From: Sthenelais limicola
Lineage: Eukaryota; Annelida; Polychaeta; Phyllodocida; Sigalionidae
Reading direction: 5' to 3'
Assembly: GCA_942159475.1 (NCBI GenBank)
Contig: OW804097.1
Location: 35,042,298 to 35,106,297 of the forward strand
Length of the DNA stretch: 64,000 nucleotides
Shown here: positions 34,384-45,459 of the stretch, in pieces
How positions within the stretch are numbered: position 1 is the first letter of the stretch
Layout of the letters: every line of letters starts with the position of its first letter
Translations under genes and position numbers: made by a program
Notes under the pieces: generated by a model
Database searches by the model: none
Seen by the model: the letters and a program-made list of their open reading frames with translations, nothing else
What the model was told of the DNA's origin: nothing

Positions 34384-35441
34384 CTTGCGAGCAGTGATTT
34401 GTATAGCATTTGCATTTAGCAATGCATGTGCATTGTTGCTAGCCAATCCCCACTAACATACACTAACTCCCCCTACTACTCACTCTTCAAACTGCCCACT
34501 ACACCCTCATACACCCTTCACTTCACTCCGCACCACCGCTTTCATCGCACCTATTTAAACCCACCCACCCACACCTATTTCTTATACTTCCCATCTCCTC
34601 CCTACTAATTATTTATTCATCAATTCAATTATTTATTCTCATCATTTTATTCTTCATCAGTTCACTAATTTTACCATATCTATTAATATTTTAATTAAAA
34701 CAAAACAATTTATTTTAATACATTTTTATATAAATTCAAAAAATTAAATAAACATTTAATTTCCCACAGCTGCCTCTCATCGCTTCCTTCACCAAACTTC
34801 TCTTCCAGGGCTGCAACAATGCAGTTGCATAAATTGATATCTAATAATAGACGTGAACTTAAAATCTTAAATTTATGTTAAATGTTTTGTGAGCTTCATG
34901 CAAATAATTATAGGGACACCAGAAATTGGACTTGATAAGATTATTTGAACAAAATGGAACAATGCCAATGCTTAATGTTTGTTAGCTGTTGGATATTTTG
35001 AAACAAATCTGAATCAAAAGTAATATAATACAATAAGTTAGTGATGTGTTGATACATATTAAATTTTAAAGCAAGTGCAAATCACTGCAGAAGTTAGTTC
35101 ATCAACCGATATGCACCAAGAAGCAATTATAATTGTCATTAATTAAACAAAAATGATCCAGGGATGCGGAATCATATTATTTCATAGGGACAATTATTCA
35201 GCATTTTATTCAATTGTTTTTGGAGCGTCCACCCGCTTTTTAAACTCTTATATAATTAATTAGAACCAGCCACCATCGTAGGCGTTCATGGCAGGCTGCT
35301 ATATAGATAACAAAAATGGAAAATAGTGTTTTTGTGGGTATGATATTTCCTTAATATTAGTATCTCAACATGATGCCTGTTGGTGTTAGTAATTAGATTT
35401 TCTTACATTAACGATGATCTAGTAATTCATTTTGGCTTAAC
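34384..35441. other. No gene seen; pyrimidine-rich then AT-rich
   Basis: 34430-34620 is C/T/A-rich with TATTTAAACCCACCCACCC. 34600-34760 is AT-rich with ATTTATTC repeats. The two-part composition resembles 760-1010 and may be one ancient repeat family. Confidence 0.4.
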
Positions 35442-35681
35442 ATGTGAGTCAAATTTTCAGAAAATGTACGATTGGCAACTGTACACATTTAATAAATTGT
35501 GACAATTGGGCTGCAATTTGGCCAATACTAGGCAAATTCGAGTATATTCGGCATTACATTGAGTCTAGCAATTTGTTTGGTTAGGTTGAACTGTATTTTG
35601 TAATTTTGTTTCGTCTGAAATTTGGGTTATTTGAGAGGATTGGTGAAGGTGGATTGTACATTTTCTGACAATCTGACCCAT
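35442..35681 (-). mobile_element. MITE family A, subfamily A1
   Basis: ATGTGAGTCAAATTTTCAG to CTGACAATCTGACCCAT with the A1 interior in reverse. Confidence 0.9.
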
Positions 35682-35891
35682 GCATGTTACTCACTTCACA
35701 GGTAGAACTCACCATTTACCTTGATGTAATATTGTTGTACACCCTTTAAAATTATAGGGACACATTGATATCCTTACCGATTGGTAAGGATTGGATATTA
35801 TGTGTTACTATTGTAATAAAATTTATTTGCAAAAACAAAAGAAACAAAACAGGTAGAACTTATGATCTTGTACTTATACTGGAGGTATATA

Positions 35892-35914
35892 TATGGGTCA
35901 GATTTTCAGAAAAT
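35892..35914 (+). mobile_element. Family A left terminus only
   Basis: ATGGGTCAGATTTTCAG then AAAATT, after which similarity stops. A remnant of a deleted or aborted copy. Confidence 0.7.
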
Positions 35915-36255
35915 TCCCTAGAATTTAGCAGTCCCCATTCTACGGGTTAAAACAAAGGGAATTTGACTATCACTTACCTTGTTCGCCAACAATGCATCCT
36001 AGGTCAAATATAAAAACATTTTTAGGGCACATCATTTTGTATCAATTGATATCAGTCACATGATTCTTATTCTAGTCAATATTTTTTGTATTGATTCTTT
36101 TTTACTTTTATCTGTTGAACGCAGAGAGCTTAATTTCCTCAGTGGTTACAAAGTGGAAATTGGCAGATTCGGAATCAGGAGATTCTAGAGATTTGGAATC
36201 AATCAAAAAACATTGTAAGGTTCACCAAATAAATGATAATCTGCCCCTGGGCTAT

Positions 36256-36311
36256 CAAAAATGAAGCGAGGCTACTGGATGTATGCATCCAGTAGCCTCG
36301 CTTCATTTTTG
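36256..36311. repeat. Perfect 56-bp palindrome (26-bp arms, 4-bp spacer)
   Basis: The left arm CAAAAATGAAGCGAGGCTAC continues TGGATG (36256-36281). The spacer is TATG. The right arm is the exact reverse complement (36286-36311). No similarity to any MITE family in the window. Confidence 0.95.
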
Positions 36312-36383
36312 CAATGTCAGAATCAGTGACTGTCCTATTTCTCAAAAACTGTTAGGAATTGCAGAACTTTTGGCATATTATAA

Positions 36384-36784
36384 TAATGTGTTTCAGGACA
36401 ATGAGTAATAAGTTGCAAAATTGATATTTTGTCAAAGTGTTTTTTACAAGATTGCATTATTGGAATGTTCTAATTTTGGGGGGTTTATCACTTATAGCTA
36501 TATCAATCGATGTATCAAATTTGAGGACAATCTATGTAATATATCCTTTCGTTTTAAAGGTCCTCATATGGACTACATTTAGTTAGTTACTTTACTGTTT
36601 TTTGATCCCAAGAAATATTGCAAACTTTTTTTTTCAAAAACGAAAATATCAAGCTTAAAATCTAGAAATACTTATTAGACTTTACTATCATTCGAATCCG
36701 CTTGATCTCATCTTTTCAAATATAATGGTATCTCAAAATCTATTTTTTGCGACTTATGACTCATTTTCCTGAAACACATCACAA
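36384..36784. mobile_element. MITE family B
   Basis: AATGTGTTTCAGG then ACAATGAGTAATAAGTTGC to TTTTGCGACTTATGACTCAT and CTGAAACACATCAC. Confidence 0.87.
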
Positions 36785-37924
36785 TATAAACTGAGTCTCT
36801 GTGGCCAAGGGAGCGGTATCTTTTGATGTTTCTGTACCGAATATGCTGTCTTCCTTCCGCGCTAACGGAGACAGGGTTTAGGGTATTAGCAATTGAAACA
36901 TGCTGACAAAAAGTAGTGCCCCCGATGCCGAACGAAAATCACTATTTGGGGGTTAAGCTGATGGCCTACCAAGCCTGATGTTGATGCTCCGGTCCATAAA
37001 TATATTACAAGTTACAAAGGGAAACTTTTAAGCGGATGAATTTGCGAAAGGGAGTCAGATCAGCAATATTACCCTAAGGTGTCCCGATACTGTTAGAAGG
37101 TTACTACCTGCAAGCCTATTTCTGAGCTAGGATTTAAAACTGTATTCCTAGTTTGAAATTAAGTATGAAATCTTGATCTATTGTCCCATAATCTTTTAGT
37201 TTCACAAGTAGCAGCGGATAGATCTACGTATACCCCAGTGTAGCAGTAGTTTCTAACCCCAGAACCTTTCTTTGAATATTTGTAATTTAACATTAGTTAC
37301 CAGGCTTACTCTTCTACGTAATGTTGTCTCACTAAACCAGATATATTAACCTTTAAAAAGGGAATTATAAGTTATATGGCTAAACCATTAAGGGATTGCC
37401 TCCCTGTTCGCCTGCGTGTATACACCTGTTCTCCTCATAATTTTAATTGACGTCAATTCGCCCACTTACCACTCACCAATCCATTAACCTTAAACCTGTT
37501 TCTCTCATAATCTAGATGTAACCTGAGTTACCTCCATCGTCATTAAATGTACGCATACAATATAAAAGTGCTTTTAATTAGCGGTGTGATAACGCCTGTG
37601 TATATTTGAAGAAATGCTATACAGCTAGAGTTGCCATCGCCCCTCCCTCCATGACTCATGTGTATACCTGCTTGTCTAATATGAAGGGGCCTGTCAGAGT
37701 TATATGGCTAATTATCAATATATGGCAGATTAGTTGGAAACGGAATCTGCTTGTGTCAAGTTGTACTTCTCCTTCTCGGAGAGTCTCCATTACTTTATAG
37801 TAGTTAAAGACGATCCTGACTCTATAATAATACTAGATAGCCCAAACAGAGACTGCACTATATGAATATGATTTATTCGTTCTCATCTATTGTGCCAACC
37901 ACCAGCACTAAACATACAGTTCTT
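36785..37924. other. No gene seen
   Basis: No recognised repeat. A few short open frames lack domain similarity. Confidence 0.5.
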
Positions 37925-38117
37925 AGACCCTGCCCACACACAGCCGATTTGTCCCCCGATTTTGGCCTTCCGATGACTCGTACGATTTCATTTCCAGTCC
38001 TGGTTTATGTTATTTCAAAAACATAAACCAGGATTTGAAATGAAATCATAGGATTCATGAGGAGACCGAAATCGAGGGGCAATCGGGGGCCAAATCGGCT
38101 GTGTGTGGGCAGGGTCT
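37925..38117. mobile_element. Family F foldback MITE
   Basis: About 193 bp that is almost entirely inverted repeat: CCCTGCCCACACACAGCC at the left mirrored by GGCTGTGTGTGGGCAGGG at the right, closing on TCCTGGTTTATGTT/AACATAAACCAGGA around a short loop at about 38018. Non-coding. Confidence 0.88.
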
Positions 38118-38855
38118 CCCGCCCACACCTGAGCGCCCGCCGATTTAACTTCTCCCGATCCGATTTAACTGCTCCCGATCAAGAATTCTAAGGAATAAAC
38201 TTTTAAAACTGTCCATTTGTGGAGACCCACACCAGGGACGTTGACCCACACCTACCCAAATTCTCCCCGATTTGTGTCCCGATGTCTCCAATTTGTGTCC
38301 CGATTTAGGTATTAAAAGAGTATATCTTATTTATTTAGGAATTAAAAAATATTTTTTAACTTTTTTTTTCCAAATGGTTATAACTTTTTTTGCCCAAAGG
38401 TTACATTGTTGCGTCTGGCAGATCTGAAATCAGGAGATTCAGGAGATATAGAATCACTCAAAAAACGTCGTTTGGACGCCAAACCAAAATTCACCCTCCC
38501 GATTTTCCATTTTTTGGATAATCGGGAGAGCCCTCCCGACGGCTCTGGAAGGCCCCCCGATGCATTGGGACAGTTCCAGATGCATCGGGCAGAGACCCAC
38601 ACTAGGAAGGGATTATAAAAATTCAAAGCCAAAATCGGGACAAATCTATAATCGGGCAAAAATAGGAATTAACTAGTCCCGATTGATGAAAATTACTTCA
38701 ATCGGCGGTGATTTTGCAATCGGGAGTATAAAATTCGTCCCGATTGAACTCCCAATTGATCGGGATGGAAAGTTAAATCCTAAAATGGATCGGGAGCAGT
38801 TAAATCGGATCGGGACAAGTTAAATCGGCACAAATTTGCTCAGGTGTGTGGGGGG
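38118..38855. mobile_element. Family F-related larger inverted-repeat element
   Basis: CCCGCCCACACCTGAGC and GATTTAACTGCTCCCGATC at the left are mirrored at the right by GATCGGGAGCAGTTAAATC and CTCAGGTGTGTGGG. Two internal GACCCACAC(C/T)(A)AGG boxes lie at about 38225 and 38592. It abuts the shorter F element directly. G-run at about 38847-38866. Confidence 0.75.
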
Positions 38856-39357
38856 GGGGGGGGGGTTTACATGTGGAATCACACTGGGATGGATTTAAAA
38901 AAAACTGTTTGGAATTAACAGATCTTTGTATCCCTTGTGACACATATGCACGGTAGATCAGTTGTTATGAATAAACTGATTCCGTGTGTTGAGCCGGTGA
39001 CAATATGGTTAAACGTTGTTGTTTTTCTTACAGTTCAACTGACCTTTGACCCCGCTACATTTGTGACTCATCGGATTTAACTAGTTGATAAACATCACTC
39101 AACGCAATTCAATTAACATGTTGTTGAATTATTGTTGTAATAATTGTCGTCACTTATTTACTTATTTAGTATTCTGTAATTCCGGTCCTTTATTGTTATC
39201 ATACTGCATTTATCAAAATATCACTTAATCTTGTTTTAGTCAAGAATCATACATAAACAAAGAAGACAAATTGAATAATGTCTGCGTTGTATCATCTGTT
39301 CTATATAGCCATCACTCTCGATTTAATTACACACTGCTATTGCGCCGGCTCTGTATA
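38856..39357. other. No gene seen
   Basis: No supported feature beyond the G-run at its left edge. Confidence 0.5.
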
Positions 39358-39582
39358 AGACCCTGCCCACACACAACCGATTTGTCCCCCGATTGTCCCC
39401 CGATTTGGGTCTCCTGATGAATCGTAGGATTTCATTTCCAATCCTGGTTGATGTTATTTCAAAAACATAAACCAGGACTTGAAATTAGTGAGGGGGGGGG
39501 GAACTATCAATCATAGGATTCATTTGGAGATCCAAATCGGGAGGCAATCGGGAGGCAAATTGGCTGTGTGTGGGCAGGTTTT
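39358..39582. mobile_element. Family F foldback MITE
   Basis: ACCCTGCCCACACACAACC to GGCTGTGTGTGGGCAGG, same closing AACCAGGA/TCCTGGTT core. The left arm carries a duplicated GATTGTCCCCC/GATTTGTCCCCC and the right arm a G-run. Confidence 0.85.
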
Positions 39583-40700
39583 AAGGATCAGAAGTAATTA
39601 CAGGCAAATAAAGGAGCGCTAGTTAATCATGAACATCTTGTAGCAATCACCATCTCAAACTTCCAATCCATTCAATGACAAGAAAATCAAGATTACTAGA
39701 TGTTTCTGTGATTTATTTTTTATTTTTGAAAATATTTTATTCAGGATCATATACATTTCCATATTAAGCACGAATATTCTCAGTATAGCCTGATTTTATC
39801 ATATACATTCTACGTAAATTCTCAAGTAAAAAACAATCAAGTGAAATATAGAAATTAGACATAAAACTAAAAGTATATCACATCCAATCTGCTTGCATAT
39901 ATTAACGACACACACACACACAGTAATGATATGTTTTAAAACTCATCCACCGGCGCCATGCTCTCACACATAAACCATTATTAATAGATAGAATCGCTGC
40001 TTGTAGGCTATTATATATATCGTACATTTTAGGATACTGTGAATGCGTTGTATCATGAATTAAATGCATTCAGACCAACATTATATCAATAAAATTCATC
40101 TTCATGATGAACCTTATATAAATCCACCCCCACCCCCACCCCCACACACACACTTATTTTTTATTTCGTTAAGGCCAATATGATATTTTTGATTTTTTTC
40201 CTTTGATTTTTTTTTTATACAAAACATAATTTTATTCAGTCTATCAACAAAGAACCACCGGCCCAGCTAATACCATCGAGAAATACAGTAGCTGTTTCGG
40301 CCCTCCACTCTTCGGATCTGTGTTATGCTGCGTTTACTCTTAACCAAAAATAAGGCATGCGTTCAAACTGTTGTCCAGCTTAGCAGAATGTTACTCACTG
40401 GTAGAATGCGACCCACAGACCGAAGTCCTTTTTAAACGAGAGATTAAATTGCGCACTGGCCAATATGATATTTAATACATTACAAAAATACGCACTGACC
40501 GTCATGGATGGGTCTCAGGCGTCTCAGGCGTATAATGTCATACCGCCGAAGATTACATTTATTGCAGGCAGGCCAGATAGCAGAGACCCGACTTCAGTCA
40601 ATGATTGCAAGCGGGATTGTCCTCTGCTTAAATTATTGTAAACTGACTGTCGGACCAGAATACCTCCCATTTTGTTGGAGACCTCCCTAGATCGCAGTCG
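39583..40700. other. No gene seen
   Basis: Includes short (CA)n at about 39908-39922, (CCCCCA)n at about 40125-40145 and T-runs near 40205. About 40220-40700 may be the body of the LINE tail below, but no reverse transcriptase motif is recognisable. Confidence 0.4.
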
Positions 40701-40735
40701 AGAGCTGAATAAAAAGTATTTCAATTCAATTCAAT
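40700..40735 (+). mobile_element. Probable LINE 3' end, AATAAA plus (TTCAA)n
   Basis: GAGAGCTGAATAAAAAGTAT is followed by TTCAATTCAATTCAA. Microsatellite-tailed 3' ends of this sort are typical of CR1-like non-LTR elements. The same pentamer tail on the minus strand is at 61019-61110. Confidence 0.45.
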
Positions 40736-40805
40736 GTCCTTTGATACTTCCGACAAAAATCCGAATTGAACTGGCCTTATCCCTGCAGCATTTACTGTAC
40801 AAGAC

Positions 40806-40837
40806 ACTACAGTGGCACACGCAACTCCCCTATTACA
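40806..40837 (+). mobile_element. Family I right-end fragment
   Basis: CAGTGGCACACGCAACTCCC then CTATTA matches the right end of family I. Confidence 0.6.
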
Positions 40838-40947
40838 TGAAAACAGACGAAAGCTGTTACACGATCCTGATTTGTTTTATAAACAGGGTGTTTCGTTGAC
40901 TATAGATCTCACTTAAGTACATTTTTTACAAATAATGTGTAGCATAT

Positions 40948-41336
40948 GTGATCCGTTTTAGGAAAATATGTCATAAGTCGCAAAAAATGGACACCCTAGT
41001 TGAAAAGGGCAGATCAAGGCGATTCCAATGATAGTAAACACTAGGACACTTAATAAGTATTTCTAGATTTTAAGTTTGATATCTTTATTTTTGAAAAAAA
41101 AAAGAAGTTTGCAATGTTTCTAGATGGGTATATTTACCAGTAAAGTAACTAAATATACCCCATACAAAGGCCTTCAAAACGCTAAGATATATTTGATACA
41201 ATGTCCTGAAATTTGTTACATGGACTTATAGGACTATAACTGCTAAACCCTATAAACATCAGAACATTTCAGTAAAGAGATCTTGTGAATAAATCGCTTT
41301 GAAAAATATGACTCATTTTCCTGAAACACATCACAT
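40948..41336. mobile_element. MITE family B, right terminus shortened
   Basis: GTGATCCGTTTTAGG then AAAATATGTCATAAGTCGC. At the right the GCGACTTGTG block is deleted (GAAAAATATGACTCATTTTC). Confidence 0.87.
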
Positions 41337-41557
41337 ATTGTGCCAGTATTTACAATGGTGTGTCAGAAACCCTACATCATGCAGTAGACTTGCTAATCAA
41401 GTCTTTGATCGGATTGGAGGTTTTTTAAATGAAATTTCAAAGAATTAAAGTATGTCATACGGTATTAAAATCAAGTCACTACTTAATATTAATTAGTCAC
41501 TAAATCCCCAGCCCTACCAATAAAAACATGTTGAGGACGATGGCTAGTCTAATCATG

Positions 41558-41743
41558 CAGTTGCTCTACACATTTTGTAAATTTGGTTGAAATTAGGTTG
41601 AAAAATGATAAATAGTCAGGCATAATACATTTGTATTATTTGGTATCATGTTGCTCCAACAGATCTCTTCAGTTGTTTTAAAATATGTTTTAAACCTCAT
41701 TTAATGCCTTGAATTGGGGTTATTGGGGAGGATTGGCTAATAG
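41558..41743 (-). mobile_element. Highly diverged MITE family A copy (A2)
   Basis: TTGCTCTACACATTTTGTAA, GTTGAAAAATGATAAATA, TTGGTATCATGTTG and GGTTATTGGGGAGGATTGGC follow the A2 order but with many changes. Both termini are gone. Probably the oldest copy in the window. Confidence 0.6.
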
Positions 41744-41784
41744 TAAGCTTCTGGCGCCCTAAACCTGGTATCTGGACAGCTATA

Positions 41785-42191
41785 TGTGATGTGTTTCAGG
41801 AAAAGTCCTAAGTCGCAAAATTGATATTTTTCAAAGTGGTTTTTTTCACAAGATCACATCATTGGAATGTTCTAATTTTTGGAGAGTTTATCACGTATAG
41901 CTATATCAATCAATGTATCAAATATCAGGACAATCCATGTAATATATCCTTTCGTTTGAAGGTCGTCATATAGACTACATTTAGTTACTTTACTGTTTAT
42001 TGACCCCCAGAAATATAGGAAACTATTTTTTTCAAAAAAGAAAATATCAAATTTAAAATCTAGAAATACTTATTTGATTATTAGACTGTTTACTATCATT
42101 GGAATCGGCTAGATCTCATCTTTTCAAATATAATGATATCTCAAATTCTATTTTTCGCGACTTGTGACTTATTTCCCTGAAACACATCACA
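41785..42191. mobile_element. MITE family B
   Basis: ATGTGATGTGTTTCAGG, a shortened AAAAGTCCTAAGTCGC, and right end CGCGACTTGTGACTTATTTC with CTGAAACACATCAC. Confidence 0.88.
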
Positions 42192-42455
42192 TATAGATGC
42201 TATGGAGGAGTCTGAGATTTGTGTGTCAAATAGCTGAGATCGGGGACCAGGACTCCACTGGTGCGATCTATAACCTTCGATATGATATTTTTAGCACAAA
42301 TTGCAATTGTAGAACACCAACATACAGACTACTAATAATGAAACTTTCATGAATGTATGAAAGACAGGAAATACACGTTTCCTTCCAGTTCTGTTATCGT
42401 ATTTTTCATTCTTCAGCGCCAAGACCCAAGGAATAAAGAATTGACGGAACTCATA

Positions 42456-42822
42456 TGTGATGTGTTTCAGGAAAATGTGTCACAAGTCGCAAAACTAATA
42501 TTTTTGTCGATGTCTTTGCCGAAATGTTTTTATTTTTGGGGTGCTTGACGCTGTTTGTAGCATGAATACATTTAGCAATTTTTAAGACAGTGTAATAAAC
42601 ATATTCATGCAATTCTAAAGTCATCGTAAAGAGTATACTTAGCTACTTTACTAGTAACTGTCCATCCAGAAATATTCCAAACTTATTTTTCAAAAATAAA
42701 AATATCAAACTTAAAATATAGAAGTAGGCCTACTTATTAAATGTCCTACTGTTTACTATCATAATACTATCTCAAAACCCATTTTTTGCGAATTGTGACT
42801 CATTTTCCTGAAACACTTCACA
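42456..42822. mobile_element. MITE family B
   Basis: TGTGATGTGTTTCAGG then AAAATGTGTCACAAGTCGC to TGCGAATTGTGACTCATTTT and CTGAAACACTTCAC. Confidence 0.88.
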
Positions 42823-42835
42823 TTTGTGGTCTCTT

Positions 42836-43013
42836 TAGAGTGGTTTCCATTGGCTGCAGTAAGCTCTGCGGTAAGCCTTGCGATGGTTTGTGCTGGTTCT
42901 GTAGGTGGAGAGGAATGATGAGGTCCTTGCCTACATGGTCAGTGAACAATGTAGGCAGGACCTTGCCACTCCTCACCATCACAGCACCATCACAGCACCA
43001 TCACAAGGCTAGC
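42836..43013. mobile_element. MITE family D, left part; source of the satellite
   Basis: AGAGTGGTTTCCATTGGC and GCAGTAAGCTCTGCGGTAAG match the family D left terminus. The centre holds CATGGTCAGTGAACAATG and a small CAGCACCATCA triplication. Where the right inverted repeat should begin (CACAAGGCT...), the sequence passes without a break into the 12-bp array. The distal right end of D is absent beyond the array. Confidence 0.88.
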
Positions 43014-44177
43014 GCAGAGCCTAGCGCAGAGCCTAGCGCAGAGCCTAGCGCAGAGCCTAGCGCAGAGCCTAGCGCAGAGCCTAGCGCAGAGCCTAGCGCA
43101 GAGCCTAGCGCAGAGCCTAGCGCAGAGCCTAGCGCAGAGCCTAGCGCAGAGCCTAGCGCAGAGCCTAGCGCAGAGCCTAGCGCAGAGCCTAGCGCAGAGC
43201 CTAGCGCAGAGCCTAGCGCAGAGCCTAGCGCAGAGCCTAGCGCAGAGCCTAGCGCAGAGCCTAGCGCAGAGCCTAGCGCAGAGCCTAGCGCAGAGCCTAG
43301 CGCAGAGCCTAGCGCAGAGCCTAGCGCAGAGCCTAGCGCAGAGCCTAGCGCAGAGCCTAGCGCAGAGCCTAGCGCAGAGCCTAGCGCAGAGCCTAGCGCA
43401 GAGCCTAGCGCAGAGCCTAGCGCAGAGCCTAGCGCAGAGCCTAGCGCAGAGCCTAGCGCAGAGCCTAGCGCAGAGCCTAGCGCAGAGCCTAGCGCAGAGC
43501 CTAGCGCAGAGCCTAGCGCAGAGCCTAGCGCAGAGCCTAGCGCAGAGCCTAGCGCAGTGCCTAGCGCAGAGCCTAGCGCAGAGCCTAGCGCAGAGCCTAG
43601 CGCAGAGCCTAGCGCAGAGCCTAGCGCAGAGCCTAGCGCAGAGCCTAGCGCAGAGCCTAGCGCAGAGCCTAGCGCAGAGCCTAGCGCAGAGCCTAGCGCA
43701 GAGCCTAGCGCAGAGCCTAGCGCAGAGCCTAGCCCAGAGCCTAGCCCAGAGCCTAGCCCAGAGCCTAGCCCAGAGCCTAGCCCAGAGCCTAGCCCAGAGC
43801 CTAGCCCAGAGCCTAGCCCAGAGCCTAGCCCAGAGCCTAGCCCAGAGCCTAGCCCAGAGCCTAGCCCAGAGCCTAGCCCAGAGCCTAGCCCAGAGCCTAG
43901 CCCAGAGCCTAGCCCAGAGCCTAGCCCAGAGCCTAGCCCAGAGCCTAGCCCAGAGCCTAGCCCAGAGCCTAGCCCAGAGCCTAGCCCAGAGCCTAGCCCA
44001 GAGCCTAGCCCAGAGCCTAGCCCAGAGCCTAGCCCAGAGCCTAGCCCAGAGCCTAGCCCAGAGCCTAGCCCAGAGCCTAGCGCAGAGCCTAGCGCAGAGC
44101 CTAGCGCAGAGCCTAGCGCAGAGCCTAGCGCAGAGCCTAGCGCAGAGCCTAGCGCAGAGCCTAGCGCAGAGCCTAGC
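43014..44177. repeat. 12-bp satellite array, 97 units
   Basis: Uninterrupted head-to-tail units of GCAGAGCCTAGC. By position counting: 60 units with GCA (43014-43733), 29 units with CCA (43734-44081), then 8 units with GCA (44082-44177). There is one extra point variant (GCAGTGCCTAGC near 43554) and no length change. The 12-mer has no stop in the usual frames, which yields 392- and 470-codon open frames (AEPS/PEPS and the opposite LGSA/LGSG) that are artefacts. It derives from the family D terminal repeat, where AGCTTACCGCAG matches AGCCTAGCGCAG at 10 of 12 positions. Confidence 0.96.
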
Positions 44178-44699
44178 ATTCTGGGAATGCAGCTGTAAAT
44201 GACAGATACAATCCCCCTATACTATGCGCATATCTTGTAGGCTTGGATCACAATGTTAATCAGGGAAATACCCACCCCCCACCCCCGCCCTGTTCTCTCC
44301 CATCCCCACCCCCTCCCAACAGCTGGATCTCGTTTACTGGCGGCAGGATTTACATCTCTGCACTATGTGACTTGGCGGCTGCTCATTACACGGCCTTATC
44401 ACTCACTCTGATGTATCATTCCGCCGCCATAACACGCGCTTAGATTATAGCTTAGAGTCAACGGACTTTGGCACTGGTTTATCGCGAATTATTCATCGAT
44501 TTCTTTACTAGTTCAACTCAATAATCATGTGCATCTGGAAGGGTGAGTAGACAGCATTTTGTCTATTTTGCTGTCATGTCTTTATTTTTCATTATTGAAT
44601 GTCTATATTGTAATCAAAGTATAGTACCTAATTGATAGGAACGAGTTTGAGACAGTGGCTGTGGGATAGATTAGAAAAAGTATTTCCATTCATACGAAT
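44178..44699. other. No gene seen
   Basis: C-rich stretch at about 44270-44325. No feature supported. Confidence 0.5.
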
Positions 44700-44911
44700 T
44701 GGCAGCTGTACACATTTAGTAAATTCTGCTCAATTAGGCTGTTATTTGGTCAATAGTAAGTGAATTCGAGTATATTCGGCATTGCATTGATTCTAGCAAT
44801 CTGTTTGGTTAGGTTGAACTGTTTTTTTAACTTTATTTTCGTCTGAAATTTGAGTTATTTGAGAGGATTGGCAAATGTGAATTGTACATTTTCAGAAAAT
44901 CTGACCCTCAT
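44700..44911 (-). mobile_element. MITE family A, subfamily A1, left terminus lost
   Basis: Begins at GGCAGCTGTACACATTTAG and ends TTTTCAGAAAATCTGACCC. CATACGAATT occurs at both edges (44693 and 44910), which may be a local duplication created when the left terminus was lost. Confidence 0.85.
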
Positions 44912-45227
44912 ACGAATTTTGACCATAAAAGAATGCTATGTGGATACATTGTTGAACAGGCCATTAAGCGCTATATAGATATTTGGGAACTACAAAATTC
45001 AATAGATTATAAACTTTGTAAAGATGAGAACTGTTGTAAAGAACTGTTAGAGTTTTGTATTTGTATTCTAAGATAATTTCATAAAGAGGTGTTGTCGTAT
45101 GGCCGGTCAGGAAAACCTGCAATTGAGCAGAGGGCTATTACCTATTCAGATAATGCTTCACTGCTATGTAACTGTAATAACTTCATTTTGAATAAAAGTT
45201 TTATCATAATAATAAGTGGTATCATAC
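44912..45227. other. No gene seen
   Basis: No supported feature. Confidence 0.5.
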
Positions 45228-45459
45228 GGGTCAGATTTTCAGAAAATGTACAATTGGCAGCTCTAAACATTTAGAAAATTCTTCTAAATTAGGCTGAAAA
45301 ATGAAGAATACCGGGTATATCTGAGTATATTTTGTATCACATTGATTTAAAGTATCGGTTCTGTTATGTTAAACTGCATTTTGAAGCTTAGTATTAAACT
45401 TGGGTTATTTGAGAGGATTGGTGAAGACGAATTGTACATTTTCTGAAAATCTGACCCAT
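45228..45459 (-). mobile_element. MITE family A, subfamily A2
   Basis: GGGTCAGATTTTCAG to CTGAAAATCTGACCCAT with the A2 interior in reverse. Confidence 0.9.

Larger units (their letters stand above)
35682..36383. other. No gene seen; A-family end and palindromes
   Basis: An imperfect palindrome lies at about 35760-35805 (ACACATTGATATCC ... GGATATTATGTGT). A solitary A-family left end is at 35892-35914 and a perfect palindrome at 36256-36311. Otherwise empty. Confidence 0.5.

Noticed and set aside
42786..44198. 470-codon open frame (AEPS/PEPS repeats) and the 392-codon opposite frame
   Set aside because: The frame is open only because the 12-bp satellite has no stop and a unit length divisible by three. 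Its N-terminal part is MITE sequence and there is no start context or splice signal.
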